Shown here: in pieces, positions 25,412-35,000 of the stretch
Numbering within the stretch: position 1 is the first letter of the stretch
Layout: the number at the start of each line of letters is the position of its first letter
Origin: Bacillota bacterium
Lineage (GTDB): Bacteria; Bacillota; Clostridia; Oscillospirales; Acutalibacteraceae
Assembly (NCBI GenBank): GCA_023458755.1
Contig: JAEWYE010000073.1
Span: 52,781-116,780, forward strand
Direction of reading: 5' to 3'
Length of the DNA stretch: 64,000 nt
Notes under the pieces: model-generated
What the model saw: the letters and a program-made list of their open reading frames with translations, nothing else
Told to the model about the DNA's origin: nothing
Database searches by the model: none
Position numbers and translations under genes: made by a program

Positions 25412-27199
25412 TTATTCCTGTGCAGGAAGAATGGAAATTCCCAGCTCATCGAGCTGCTTTTTGTCAACGTCGGTCGGTGCGCCGCTCATTAGTTCACTGG
25501 AAGTGGCAACCTTCGGGAAGGCGATTACCTCACGGATGCTGTCGCAGTCCAGCATGAGCATAACCAAACGGTCTAGGCCAAATGCCATGCCGCCGTGCGG
25601 CGGGGCTCCATAGCGGAACGCATCGGTCAAAAAGCCGAAGCGGTGCTGTGCCTCTTCCGGAGTGAATCCCAGAGCGCGGAACATGCGCTGCTGAAGCTCC
25701 TGATTGTTGATACGGATGGAACCGCCGCCAACCTCATTGCCGTTTAGAACCATATCATACGCGATTGCGCAGACGTTCGCCGGGTCGGTTTCGATTAAAT
25801 CGAGGTCTTCTTCGCGCGGGGCGGTAAACGGATGGTGCATCGCCATAAAGCGCTGTTCCTCTTCGCTGTATTCAAAGAACGGGAAGTCGGTTACCCACAG
25901 CAGGCACGGCTTGGATTTGTCGATTAAATCGAACCGAGCGGCCAGCTCACAGCGCAGTGCACCGAGAGAATCGAATACGACTTTCGGTTTTTCACTGGCA
26001 ACCAAAAGCAGTACGTCGCCTGTTTCTGCGTCCATTGCCTTGCGCACCGCAGCAGCTTCTTCTGTGGAAAGGAACTTTTCATAGCTGGAGGTTTCGCCGG
26101 TGGAGGCCAAACGTGTCCACGCAAGGCCCTTTGCGCCGTAGGCTTTTATCCATTCAGTCAGCTTGTCGATTTCCTTGCGGCTTAAATTGTCTGCCTGCCC
26201 TTTCAGGTTGATACCGCGCACGGAACCGCCTGCCGAAAGCGCACCGGCGAATACGCGGAATTCGGTATTCTTTAGGGCATCCGCCAAATTGACCAGTTCC
26301 AGGCCGAAACGCAAATCCGGTTTGTCAGAGCCGTAGCGCTCCCTTGCTTCGTGCCAGCTCATGCGGCGGAACGGAGTCGGAATGTCAATATCGAGTACGC
26401 GTTTGTAAACCTCTTTCATAAAGCCTTCGCCGATTGCCATAACGTCGTCGGAATCCACAAAGGACATTTCAAGGTCGATCTGTGTAAATTCCGGCTGACG
26501 GTCAGCGCGCAAGTCTTCATCGCGGAAACAGCGTGCGATTTGCATGTAACGGTCAAAACCGGAGAGCATTAATAACTGCTTGTACAATTGAGGAGACTGC
26601 GGCAGAGCGAAAAAGCTGCCGGGGAACACGCGGGACGGCACGAGGTAGTCGCGCGCACCTTCCGGGGTGGACTTAATAAGGTTCGGGGTTTCAATCTCGA
26701 CAAAGCCGTTGCGGTCAAAATAATCGTGCGCGACCTTGACAATTTTGTGACGGCCGATGATTTTATCCTGCACATCGGGGCGGCGCAAATCCAGGTAGCG
26801 ATATTTTAAGCGCAAATCTTCCTTTACCTTGGAATTCTCCGCAACTTCAAACGGCGGCGTTTCGCTTTTTGCCAGCACGCGAAGCTCGGTGACTTTCAGC
26901 TCGATATCGCCGGTTGGAATTTCCGAATTCTTTGCGGAGCGTTCGTTAACAATCCCTTTTGCCGCCAAAACAAACTCCGCACGCGCGGAAAACGCTTTTT
27001 CAAAGATAGTGCGGTCGGTGCTGTCGTCAAAAGCCAACTGTACAATGCCGGTACGGTCGCGAAGGTCAATAAAAATGAGCTGTCCCAAATCACGCTGGCG
27101 CTGTACCCAGCCGCAAACGACTACTTCTTTTCCAATATCGCTGCTGCGCAGTTCACCGCAGTAATGGGTGCGTTTCAACCCTGTCATAAATTCTGCCAT
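25412..27199 (-). CDS. aspS: Aspartyl-tRNA synthetase
   Basis: 595 residues, bacterial-type class II synthetase. It has an N-terminal OB-fold anticodon-binding domain (GKEVVVCGWVQRQRDLGQLI), motif 1 and the QSPQLYKQLLMLSGFDRY region. Motif 2 is RCFRDEDLRADRQPEFTQID. A GAD insertion domain sits in the middle, and motif 3 is GMAFGLDRLVMLM. It charges tRNA-Asp. GGAGGATTCCTC precedes the ATG. No T-box is seen in the short upstream gap. Confidence 0.97.
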   Translation of the reverse strand: MAEFMTGLKRTHYCGELRSSDIGKEVVVCGWVQRQRDLGQLIFIDLRDRTGIVQLAFDDSTDRTIFEKAFSARAEFVLAAKGIVNERSAKNSEIPTGDIELKVTELRVLAKSETPPFEVAENSKVKEDLRLKYRYLDLRRPDVQDKIIGRHKIVKVAHDYFDRNGFVEIETPNLIKSTPEGARDYLVPSRVFPGSFFALPQSPQLYKQLLMLSGFDRYMQIARCFRDEDLRADRQPEFTQIDLEMSFVDSDDVMAIGEGFMKEVYKRVLDIDIPTPFRRMSWHEARERYGSDKPDLRFGLELVNLADALKNTEFRVFAGALSAGGSVRGINLKGQADNLSRKEIDKLTEWIKAYGAKGLAWTRLASTGETSSYEKFLSTEEAAAVRKAMDAETGDVLLLVASEKPKVVFDSLGALRCELAARFDLIDKSKPCLLWVTDFPFFEYSEEEQRFMAMHHPFTAPREEDLDLIETDPANVCAIAYDMVLNGNEVGGGSIRINNQELQQRMFRALGFTPEEAQHRFGFLTDAFRYGAPPHGGMAFGLDRLVMLMLDCDSIREVIAFPKVATSSELMSGAPTDVDKKQLDELGISILPAQE

Positions 27200-27255
27200 G
27201 AGGAATCCTCCAATTTATACATTAAATTTTATACATATAGTATTATTAACGATGA

Positions 27256-28167
27256 TTATAAATAAGGGACGATATCGTCAAACACGGCGCGGACAATATC
27301 GTTTGCGCAATGTTCATTATGGGCAGTGACGGTTATCACGGCGCTCTTGTCCGGAACTACAATCACAAATTGTCCGTATTTGCCGTCCGCACGGTAAGAT
27401 CCTGGGTAGGTGCAGCGCCACATTTGGTAGCCGTACCCAGATGCGCTCTCCGCGTCCGTGCTGAAGCTCTGGTTGTCAAACACATCGTTGACGGCATCCT
27501 GCAAATAACGTTCGCTTATAAGCCGTTTCCCCTCGTACATGCCGCCGTTCAGCAATACCGTTCCCAAACGGGAGAACTGTTCGGTGGTTAAAAACAAACC
27601 GATGGCTCCAATGTTATGCCCGTTGGGACAGGTTTGCCACTGGGGGTTGTAGATTCCGAGCGGAGTGAACAGGCGCGGAACGAGAAAATCACGCAGTTTT
27701 TCACCGCTTATCAGTTCCACCACACGGCTGAGCATATAGGTGCAGGCGTTGGAATAGAAGAAATAGGTACCGGGCTTTTTTGTAACCGGAATCCGAAAAA
27801 ACAGCTCCGCCCAGTCGGTGGAATTTTCCGTTTTTTCATCCACGCCGAACATGAATTCCAGTTTGCCGGAAGCCATGTGAAGCAAATCGCGGATGGTGAT
27901 TTCTTCGCTTCCCGGGGCTGCAATGCTTTTATATTCTGGGAAGAAGTCGAGTACCTTATCGGTTACGGCAAGCTTGCCGTCGTCGATGCACATACCCACC
28001 GCAAGAGAAGTAAAGGTTTTGGAACCGGAATACAGATGAACAGGATCATCCGAACGCCAGCGGTGGCTGACGCTTTCTCCTTTTGCGTTTACCACTTTTA
28101 TGCCGTATACGCTCAAATAACGTTCCGAAACGGTCAGTCGGAACTGATTCAAAATCGATTTATCCAT
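27256..28167 (-). CDS. Serine hydrolase, beta-lactamase/class C PBP-like family
   Basis: 303 residues with the S-x-x-K motif in LYSGSKTFTSLAVG (nucleophile Ser and general-base Lys), the Y-x-N motif in FFYSNACTYMLSRVVE and a C-terminal ADGKYGQFVIVVPD strand replacing the usual KTG. No signal peptide is visible, so it is probably cytoplasmic, closer to esterases/EstB-like proteins than to secreted beta-lactamases. It lies between hisS and aspS on the same strand; the role is unknown. Confidence 0.85.
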   Translation of the reverse strand: MDKSILNQFRLTVSERYLSVYGIKVVNAKGESVSHRWRSDDPVHLYSGSKTFTSLAVGMCIDDGKLAVTDKVLDFFPEYKSIAAPGSEEITIRDLLHMASGKLEFMFGVDEKTENSTDWAELFFRIPVTKKPGTYFFYSNACTYMLSRVVELISGEKLRDFLVPRLFTPLGIYNPQWQTCPNGHNIGAIGLFLTTEQFSRLGTVLLNGGMYEGKRLISERYLQDAVNDVFDNQSFSTDAESASGYGYQMWRCTYPGSYRADGKYGQFVIVVPDKSAVITVTAHNEHCANDIVRAVFDDIVPYL

Positions 28168-28203
28168 TACAGTAAGACCACCCTTTCAAGCAACAGCTTT
28201 TTA

Positions 28204-29502
28204 TTAAAAGGACAAATCTTCACCCTGCGTGCAGATGGTGATATATTCATCGATAAAAGCATCGCCAATGGAGATTTCATTCTTTTGGCCGGTTTTCATG
28301 TTTTTGAGCATTGCTTTTCCGCTTTGCAGTTCATCATCACCCAAAACCAAAGTATAAACAGCTCCGATTTTGTCAGCGTATTTCATCTGTGCCTTCAGGC
28401 TGCGGGCACAAAGGTCACATTCTGCGATAACAGAACATTTTTGCAGCTGATTCACGAGCTGAAACGCCGCGGTCTGTGCGGCGTCGCCCATAGCGGCAAT
28501 ATAAACTTCACACTTCTGTTCATCCGGAAGCTCAATTTTCTGCGCTTCCAAAATCATCATCAGGCGCTCCATACCGATGGCGAAACCAAGCGCGGGAAGT
28601 TCTTTGCTCCCCCCCGTCATTTCGGTTACCAGACCGTCATAACGTCCGCCGCCGCAAACCGTACTTTGCGCACCCAGGTCGGTGGAAACAAATTCGAACA
28701 CAGTACGGGTGTAGTAATCCAGCCCGCGAACGATGCTTGGATTAATGGTGTAAGCGATTTTGGCCGCATCCAAATAGGATTTTACGCTTTCAAAATGCGC
28801 TTTGCAGTCGTCGCAAAGGTAATCGAGCATGCGCGGCGCACCTTCTGCGATTTTTGAACAGATTGGGCTTTTGCAGTCCAAAATACGCATGGGATTGCGG
28901 TCTAAACGGGAAAGGCAGGTTTCACAAAGCTGGTCCTGATATTGCGTAAAATAAGCTTTTAAGGCTTCGTGGTACTTTGTGCGGCACTCCGGACAGCCAA
29001 TCGAATTAATTTCCAGTGACAAATTTTTAATACCCAGACGGTCAAAAATAGACTTTGCAAGGCTGATTACTTCCGCGTCCGCAATGGGAGCGGATGCACC
29101 GAACATTTCAATTCCGAACTGATGGAATTCACGAAGTCTGCCCGCCTGCGGCTTTTCGTAGCGGTAGCAGGAGGTAAAATAGGAAAGCTTTACCGGAAGG
29201 CCGTCGTTGTAAAGTGCGTGTTCCAGCATGGCGCGTACCGCGCCGGCAGTGCCCTCCGGCCTTAATGTAACGGAACGGCCTCCCTTATCCTGAAAGGTGT
29301 ACATTTCTTTTTGAACCACGTCGGTTGTTTCGCCTACAGAACGCTGAAACAGCTCGGTATGCTCAAATACCGGGGTACGGATTTCCCCAAAGCCGTGCAG
29401 AATTGCCTCACTGCGCATAACGTCCTCTACTACCTGCCATTTGCCGCTTTGCTTTGGCAGCAGATCCTGTGTTCCCTTCGGTCCTTGTGTGAGTAATGCC
29501 AT
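28204..29502 (-). CDS. hisS: Histidyl-tRNA synthetase
   Basis: 432 residues, class II. The start region GPKGTQDLLPKQSGKWQ is the motif-1 approach, TLRPEGTAGAVRAMLEH and YRYEKPQAGRLREFHQFGIE form motif 2, and the HisA region VRGLDYYTRTVFEF is followed by GGGRYDGLV. Motif 3 is ALGFAIGMERLMMIL. A C-terminal anticodon-binding domain is present. Expression is controlled by the T-box leader at 29531-29775. Confidence 0.97.
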   Translation of the reverse strand: MALLTQGPKGTQDLLPKQSGKWQVVEDVMRSEAILHGFGEIRTPVFEHTELFQRSVGETTDVVQKEMYTFQDKGGRSVTLRPEGTAGAVRAMLEHALYNDGLPVKLSYFTSCYRYEKPQAGRLREFHQFGIEMFGASAPIADAEVISLAKSIFDRLGIKNLSLEINSIGCPECRTKYHEALKAYFTQYQDQLCETCLSRLDRNPMRILDCKSPICSKIAEGAPRMLDYLCDDCKAHFESVKSYLDAAKIAYTINPSIVRGLDYYTRTVFEFVSTDLGAQSTVCGGGRYDGLVTEMTGGSKELPALGFAIGMERLMMILEAQKIELPDEQKCEVYIAAMGDAAQTAAFQLVNQLQKCSVIAECDLCARSLKAQMKYADKIGAVYTLVLGDDELQSGKAMLKNMKTGQKNEISIGDAFIDEYITICTQGEDLSF

Positions 29503-29530
29503 AGTTTACCTCCATATCTTATACGATTAT

Positions 29531-29572
29531 CAAAAAAGTCAAAAATCCCTCGTCCCGGTAAAGGGACGAGGG
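29531..29572 (-). terminator. T-box leader terminator
   Basis: A 10-bp stem (29547-29556 with 29563-29572), a 6-nt loop and a U-rich tail toward 29531 on the minus strand. It competes with the T-box antiterminator. Confidence 0.9.
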
Positions 29573-29775
29573 AATCTTCCTCGCGGTGCCACCCTTTTTT
29601 AAGAGCCTACCGGCTCTCCTTTTATCCCTTAACGCGGGAAACGCGGCCTTCCGCTCAAAGAGCGTGAAGCCGAGCTCGCGGGTGTCTTGGCCGGTTCCGT
29701 TTGCAGGCACATTTCAGTCAGGTGCGCCCTCTCTGTGGCAAGGTTTCCGGTTACTCTTCCCGTTCATCGCTGTTT
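29531..29775 (-). promoter_or_regulatory. T-box riboswitch leader of hisS
   Basis: On the minus strand the T-box core GGGTGGCACCGCG (29594-29582) is followed by a strong terminator stem. Upstream, stem I elements are visible: GAGTAACCGG with the AGTA of the specifier loop near 29752, and AGAGAGGGCGCACC. Near 29687-29679 the sequence AAGACACCC offers CAC, a His codon, as specifier. Uncharged tRNA-His should stabilise the antiterminator and allow hisS expression. Stem I boundaries are approximate. Confidence 0.9.
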
Positions 29776-29800
29776 TGCTGGTATCGGGAATTCACATGCG

Positions 29801-30205
29801 TTATGCTTTTGGATTTAAAATATTTCTCCAGTCAAGATCGCCGCGCTCCAAGCCATGAATAAGAACTTCAGCGGTTGCGATATTGGTTGCAACCGGAATG
29901 TTGTGCATGTCACACAGGCGCAGCAGATTCATATCATTCGGTTCATGCGGTTTTGGTGTGAGCGGATCGCGGAAAAACAGGAGCAAATCCACTTCATTGC
30001 ATGCAATACGCGCTGCAATTTGTTGGTCACCGCCCTGAGAGCCACTCAAAAAGCGCTGTATATTAAGCCCTGTCGCTTCACAGACCATTTTCCCCGTAGT
30101 GCCGGTCGCACACAGAGCGTGTCGGCTGAGTACGCCGCAATATGCAATACAAAATTGAACCATAAGCTCCTTTTTGGCGTCATGGGCGATAAGTGCAATA
30201 TTCAT
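29801..30205 (-). CDS. mgsA: Methylglyoxal synthase
   Basis: 134 residues. It starts MNIALIAHDAKKELMVQFCI with the conserved HDxKK, followed by LCATGTTGKMVCEATGLNIQ, the phosphate-binding SGSQGGDQQIAARI and FFRDPLTPKPHEPNDMNLLR with the catalytic Asp. It converts dihydroxyacetone phosphate to methylglyoxal plus phosphate. It lies downstream of minD in the cell-shape gene block, a neighbourhood common in Clostridia. Confidence 0.96.
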   Translation of the reverse strand: MNIALIAHDAKKELMVQFCIAYCGVLSRHALCATGTTGKMVCEATGLNIQRFLSGSQGGDQQIAARIACNEVDLLLFFRDPLTPKPHEPNDMNLLRLCDMHNIPVATNIATAEVLIHGLERGDLDWRNILNPKA

Positions 30206-30243
30206 TGGTATTCCTCCTTTATATATGTAAGCAAAATCAGGAA

Positions 30244-30990
30244 TTATAACCGTTCTAACGCGGCAAGTGGAATATGCTCTCCTTCCAATCGAGCCGCCAG
30301 ACGATTATACGCCAGTGCCGCAGACGATTTTTGCGGAAGAGGGGCAGAATTGAGGACTGCTGAAACAAACTGGATATCTTCGGGGATTACCGCAATCAAG
30401 CGGATTCCCGCGGAGTCAATGACGCTGTCCAAATCGTGGTAGCAGTTCATTTTCCAAAAAGCAGCATGGTTAAACCGGTTGATCACCAATCGCTGCTGGG
30501 TTACTCCGCGCTTTGTTAATAATAGGCGTACTTTGTCACTGTCGCGCAGACAAATCGGATCCGGCGTAGTTACCACCAGTGCACGATCTGCCGCTGCTAC
30601 AGCGGAAGCAAATCCGCTGCCGATTCCCGCCGGGCAGTCAATAAGCACGTGGTCATAATACTGTGCCAGAATCGGTACAAGCTGACGCATAAGAGCGGGG
30701 CTAACGGTATTTTCCTGATGGCTTGGGGCCGGCAAAAGAAATAATCCGGGTACAGCCGTACAGGGGTAAATGGCACGAATGGGTTCACAATTTCCTGAAA
30801 TAATGTCGGAGATGTCAAACACCAATTGTTCGTCAATGCCGAGCATGTGGTCAAGACTGCGCAGACCGGCATCGCCGTCCATTAAAAGTACGCGTTTCCC
30901 GCGCCGCGCCAAAGCGTAACCGAGACCGACGCATGTAGTGGATTTTCCGACTCCACCTTTTCCGGAAGTAAGGACTGTTACAACACCCAT
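30244..30990 (-). CDS. minD: MinD-like septum-site ATPase
   Basis: 248 residues with the deviant Walker A SGKGGVGKSTTCVGLG (signature Lys plus P-loop Lys), switch I region LMDGDAGLRSLDHMLG and LIDCPAGIGSGF as Walker B/switch II. This is the MinD/Mrp-type family that dimerises on the membrane. The C-terminus (AARLEGEHIPLAALERL) is the place of the membrane-targeting helix but is short and not clearly amphipathic. It follows the PBP2 gene and has no minC or minE beside it, so its division-site role is inferred from family and context. Confidence 0.85.
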   Translation of the reverse strand: MGVVTVLTSGKGGVGKSTTCVGLGYALARRGKRVLLMDGDAGLRSLDHMLGIDEQLVFDISDIISGNCEPIRAIYPCTAVPGLFLLPAPSHQENTVSPALMRQLVPILAQYYDHVLIDCPAGIGSGFASAVAAADRALVVTTPDPICLRDSDKVRLLLTKRGVTQQRLVINRFNHAAFWKMNCYHDLDSVIDSAGIRLIAVIPEDIQFVSAVLNSAPLPQKSSAALAYNRLAARLEGEHIPLAALERL

Positions 30991-31155
30991 TTATAATACC
31001 TCAGTTATCATATTACCACAATAATTGTGGGTAGTCAAAGCACATTATTGCTTTTATGCACAAAATATTAAAATTAATCTATTATTAACAAATTTAAAAC
31101 GGCTATTTTGTGAAATTTTGAAAAAATATGGCTAAGTCGAAGTGAAAACACCGAT

Positions 31156-33324
31156 TTAGTGGTTTGTGGTATTGGTTGAACTGGTGGTGCTGCTGGTTGT
31201 TCCGCTTGCCGTGCCGCTTGCTGTGGAAGAAACAGTTTTGGGATCCACAATGTTGCCGCCGGCATCCACCGTGTAGCCTTTGAAATAAGCGTCGAACATA
31301 TCTCTTGCCACACCGAGCGAAAACTTACTTTTTGCACCATATTCCAACACGACAGCAACTGCAATTTGAGGATTGTCGTAAGGGGCAAAGCCAATGAATG
31401 TGACGTTATCGGAATGCGGTGGGTTCTCTGCGGTACCGGTCTTTGCGGCAACGGGAATGTCGTAATTTAAAAAACCATAACCTGCATGGGCCGCAGTACC
31501 GGAAGTTACGCAGGCACGCATGCCTTCCTTTACAATACTAAGATTCGCCTGCGAAACTCCTACGTTGTCCACAACGGTCGGTTTCGTCTGCGAAATAACG
31601 GTTTTTCTGGAATAGTCGGTTACTTTGCTTACCAAATGGGTTTTTAACCGTACGCCGTTATTTGCGATCGTTGCACAGTAAGTAGCGAGCTGTAAGGGTG
31701 TAAACGCGTTGTCTGACTGTCCAATTGCAGTTTGAACGACATCGGCACTGTTATCCATCCATTTCCCTCCGGCAGCCTTGCGTTCTTCCGGTCCTGCGAT
31801 CGTGCCAGAGCTTTCGCTGATTTCAATACCGGTTTTTTGGCCAAGGCCGAATCTCTTTCCATACAAATCAATGTTGCTAATACCTAAATTAAATCCGGTT
31901 TCATAAAAGAAAATATTGCACGATTTTTGAAGGGCGGTAATCACGTTGGTGACACCGTAGTTATTATGGCAGGTCGGACGATAGGTGGTCCACCGGTCAT
32001 AAACACCGGTACAGAAAACAGTAGAATTTCGGTTAATTACACCTTCCTGCAAAGCGGCCGCGGCAACCATAGGCTTAAAAGCCGAACCGGGCATAAAGAC
32101 ACCGTTGAACGCATTGTTGACGAGCGGCTTGTTTACATCCTGCAGCAGAGAATTGTAATAAGAAATATTGTCCAATTGTGTCATATCATAAGATGGATAG
32201 GTCGCGGCGGCGAGTACCGAAAAATCCTTTACGTTCAGCACGACCACGCCACCCCGAACACAATCGGAACCGGCTTTGTCTTTGCTGGTGGCATTCTCCT
32301 TACCGTATTCCTGCGCACCTTTAATGTTTTTTGCAAGAGAAGCGTTTGCAACTGCCTGCAAGCGGCTGTCGATGGTTAAGTACACGGTATTGCCGTTTAC
32401 CGGGGCAGTGATTTTATTTTCGGACGCAAGTGCGCCGGTGTTGGTGGTTTCAATCGTTTTTTGACCGGATTTGCCGCGCAGGAAACTTTCCAAAGCGCGT
32501 TCAATGCCGCCCACACCGATATGGTCGTTGTAGGTGTAACCGCTTAGATTCGTATCGCTGTAAGTTTTGCCCTCCGATTTTAGTTCCGTGTAATCATCCT
32601 GTGAAAGGGAACCGACCGTTCCGAGAATATGCGGCATAAGAGTCGGGCTTGGGTATTGCCGAACCGTTGTAACCTTTATGGTTGTCCCGGGCAGAGACGG
32701 TGCGTTTTCACTTACAATAGAAACCGTGTCCTGTGAAACATTTTCCGCGAATGTGTAGGGAGTGGAGATGGAAAAATAAGATTTCTCCATATTATAGCGA
32801 ACGGATACAATCGTACGGATGTCGGCTGCGGAATAAGAGGCGCAGTCATACCGCTTAATCATTTCCTGCATGCACTGGTCCGCGGTGGCATAAGAGTTCA
32901 GATTCAAGAAATCGCGTGATTTCATGGTGGCAATTTCTTTCTCTTTACCGGAGACAAAAGCGTACTGTCCTTTTGCGTTTGCGGTTATGGGCAGTTCGTC
33001 CACCCAGGTTTCTCCGCGTTTTGCCAAAATCTTAGTGAGTTCCAGAATGGTTTTATTTTCGGTTCCTTTTGTCATGTAGGTTTTGTCAAAGACAATGCTG
33101 TAACCGGTTTTGTTTACGGCAAGACCATTGCCGTTTACATCCAGAATTTCACCGCGCGAAGCATCCAGTTTTACGATGGAAGAGCTGGTGCTGTCCGATT
33201 TTTGCAGCCAGCTTGCCCCTTGTACAATCTGCCAATCCGCAAGCCGCAGTACATACACGGCAAAAACAACGATGAGCAGAAAAATACAGAAAATATAGCG
33301 TGAATATTCTTGTAGCTTGCGCAT
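31156..33324 (-). CDS. mrdA: Penicillin-binding protein 2 (elongasome transpeptidase)
   Basis: 722 residues from the ATG at 33324, which has TTAAGGAGGAAACT upstream. One N-terminal membrane helix is followed by the PBP dimerisation domain, starting with LDASRGEILDVNGNGLAVNK. The transpeptidase motifs are PGSAFKPMVAAAALQEG (S-x-x-K), KSCNIFFYE (S-x-N) and AAKTGTAENPP (K-T-G). The C-terminus is a Ser/Thr/Gly low-complexity tail. It sits in the mreB-mreC-mreD cluster, so it is the elongation-specific PBP. Confidence 0.93.
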   Translation of the reverse strand: MRKLQEYSRYIFCIFLLIVVFAVYVLRLADWQIVQGASWLQKSDSTSSSIVKLDASRGEILDVNGNGLAVNKTGYSIVFDKTYMTKGTENKTILELTKILAKRGETWVDELPITANAKGQYAFVSGKEKEIATMKSRDFLNLNSYATADQCMQEMIKRYDCASYSAADIRTIVSVRYNMEKSYFSISTPYTFAENVSQDTVSIVSENAPSLPGTTIKVTTVRQYPSPTLMPHILGTVGSLSQDDYTELKSEGKTYSDTNLSGYTYNDHIGVGGIERALESFLRGKSGQKTIETTNTGALASENKITAPVNGNTVYLTIDSRLQAVANASLAKNIKGAQEYGKENATSKDKAGSDCVRGGVVVLNVKDFSVLAAATYPSYDMTQLDNISYYNSLLQDVNKPLVNNAFNGVFMPGSAFKPMVAAAALQEGVINRNSTVFCTGVYDRWTTYRPTCHNNYGVTNVITALQKSCNIFFYETGFNLGISNIDLYGKRFGLGQKTGIEISESSGTIAGPEERKAAGGKWMDNSADVVQTAIGQSDNAFTPLQLATYCATIANNGVRLKTHLVSKVTDYSRKTVISQTKPTVVDNVGVSQANLSIVKEGMRACVTSGTAAHAGYGFLNYDIPVAAKTGTAENPPHSDNVTFIGFAPYDNPQIAVAVVLEYGAKSKFSLGVARDMFDAYFKGYTVDAGGNIVDPKTVSSTASGTASGTTSSTTSSTNTTNH

Positions 33325-33382
33325 AGTTTCCTCCTTAATTAGGGTCAATCGGTTTTCTATTCTATGTTACCCATTTTTTTCT

Positions 33383-33898
33383 TTATTGTTCTTTCGGTTT
33401 TAGCAGCAGGGCAAACGCTCGGTTGAAATAGTATAAGATAGGTGTTAAAACAAGCGTGTAGCCATACTTGGGTATATAATGGGTAAGCAGAACATAGCTG
33501 CTGTCCGAATAGCCTTTAAAAACGAAAAAGAACAGCCATTGCAGCAAAAAGATTACCGCGAGGGCTGCTGCCGCTACGAAAATGGCGGTAACCACATTGG
33601 TACGCAGTAGATTCACAATCATAAGTCCAATGATATAGCACATTACGGCCAAAAAAAGGCCATGGAATCCAAGTGTGCTTCCAAAACCGAAATCGATAAG
33701 CAAACCGCAAAAAAGCCCGAATCCCATACCGGCGGTTTCCGTTTCAAACATAGCAATGGAAAGTGCAACAGGAATGAGCAGAACTGGTCTGGCTCCGAAT
33801 ACGCTGGGAATCAATCCGGGAGTTTCCTGCACGATGAACACAATGACAATTTCAATCACATAGGCAAAATAACGAAAGAGTTTGTATCGCTTTTCCAT
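33383..33898 (-). CDS. mreD: Rod-shape-determining protein MreD
   Basis: 171 residues with five to six hydrophobic helices, starting MEKRYKLFRYFAYVIEIVIV and containing LIPVALSIAMFETETAGMGF and CGLLIDFGFGSTLGFHG, the family core. It is an integral membrane part of the elongasome. Position directly after mreC (3-bp gap) and before the PBP2 gene supports the call. Confidence 0.92.
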   Translation of the reverse strand: MEKRYKLFRYFAYVIEIVIVFIVQETPGLIPSVFGARPVLLIPVALSIAMFETETAGMGFGLFCGLLIDFGFGSTLGFHGLFLAVMCYIIGLMIVNLLRTNVVTAIFVAAAALAVIFLLQWLFFFVFKGYSDSSYVLLTHYIPKYGYTLVLTPILYYFNRAFALLLKPKEQ

Positions 33899-33901
33899 TG
33901 A

Positions 33902-34870
33902 TCAGCCTCCCGCTTTTGCCGAGGAAGCTGAACCGGAGGAGCTGGAGCTTAAGGTTGAACTTGAACCGGAACTGGAACTAACGCTTGAATTTGAGCTGGA
34001 ATTGCTGCTGCTCATAATTTCACCCTGTCCCTCAAAATGGGTGATGATAAATACATCGTGCACCGTTTTTACATCGACAAAAGGCTCGATAACGGCATAC
34101 AGCGAAACGTCGACATCTTCATTTTTGACTTCCTTGACTTTGCCGATCGGCAATTTTTTTGGATAAATACCGCCAAGACCGCTGGTAATGATAATATCTC
34201 CTGCCTGCACCTTGGTGCCTGCCGACAAAAAGCCCATTTTGGCCAGCCCCTGATCGGCAAGCTTTTTATTGCTGCTTACAACGCCGGTATCACCGCAAAC
34301 CGGATCAATCGCACCGACACCGGTGTCCGGTGATAAAATGGTGGTTACTTTGCAGAAGGTGGAACTGACACTGGAAACATACCCAACCAAACCCGCGTCG
34401 GTAATGACCGGGTCATTTACTTTTATATTGGAAAGGGAGCCTTTATCGACTGTAAAACCGTAAAACAGTTCGTTTGGGTCACGTCCGACAACGGAGGCGG
34501 ATACAAATTGGAAGTCCGGGTTGTCTTTTTTCAGTTCCAAGTAGCTTTTTTGCTGTTCATTCTCTTTTTTGATTTGGTAATAGTCAATCAATTGATTGCG
34601 AAGTTCATTGATTTCTTTTTTTAATGCCGCGTTTTCCGCTTCCAGAGTATCTGCCGAACGGGTTGCGTTCTGTGTGGTTACGGTTGCGTTATTGGTGACG
34701 ACGGTACTCACTTTTTGCATAGGCGTTGAAAGAAAGCCGAGCAAATTTGAAAAGATGGAACTGTTCACACTGGCGGTGTAGAGCATTAGGCCAAACATGA
34801 TAAAGATCACGGCGATCAGTACTTTAAAGCCGTTGCTGTGAAAATAATCTTTCAAACGTGATACCTCCAA
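33902..34870 (-). CDS. mreC: Rod-shape-determining protein MreC
   Basis: 322 residues. One N-terminal membrane helix (VLIAVIFIMFGLMLYTA) is followed by a coiled coil at about residues 70-115 (LEAENAALKKEINELRNQLI) and the double beta-barrel domain with VVGRDPNELFYGFTVDKGS and VYPKKLPIGK-like strands. The last 35 residues are almost all Ser and Asn/Gly, an unusual low-complexity tail outside the membrane. It organises the elongasome together with MreB, MreD and PBP2. Confidence 0.94.
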   Translation of the reverse strand: MEVSRLKDYFHSNGFKVLIAVIFIMFGLMLYTASVNSSIFSNLLGFLSTPMQKVSTVVTNNATVTTQNATRSADTLEAENAALKKEINELRNQLIDYYQIKKENEQQKSYLELKKDNPDFQFVSASVVGRDPNELFYGFTVDKGSLSNIKVNDPVITDAGLVGYVSSVSSTFCKVTTILSPDTGVGAIDPVCGDTGVVSSNKKLADQGLAKMGFLSAGTKVQAGDIIITSGLGGIYPKKLPIGKVKEVKNEDVDVSLYAVIEPFVDVKTVHDVFIITHFEGQGEIMSSSNSSSNSSVSSSSGSSSTLSSSSSGSASSAKAGG

Positions 34871-34935
34871 TTCATACGGAATTTTAAATCGGGGATTCTA
34901 TACACAAAAAACAGAACCCCTGTTAGACAAAAGCG

Positions 34936-34959
34936 GCGGAGAGCCTAGAAGCCCTCCGC
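34936..34959 (-). terminator. Hairpin between mreB and mreC
   Basis: On the minus strand a 9-bp stem (one G-U) with a 6-nt loop and then CGCTTTTG. It lies inside the mreBCD operon, so it may reduce read-through and set the mreB to mreC ratio. Confidence 0.5.
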
Positions 34960-35000
34960 TTAGATTTCAAATGCTTACACGAATCATCCTTGCGCAAGGC

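Noticed and set aside
29519..29710. Short minus-strand ORF between mgsA and hisS
   Set aside because: Lies entirely inside the hisS T-box leader and terminator.
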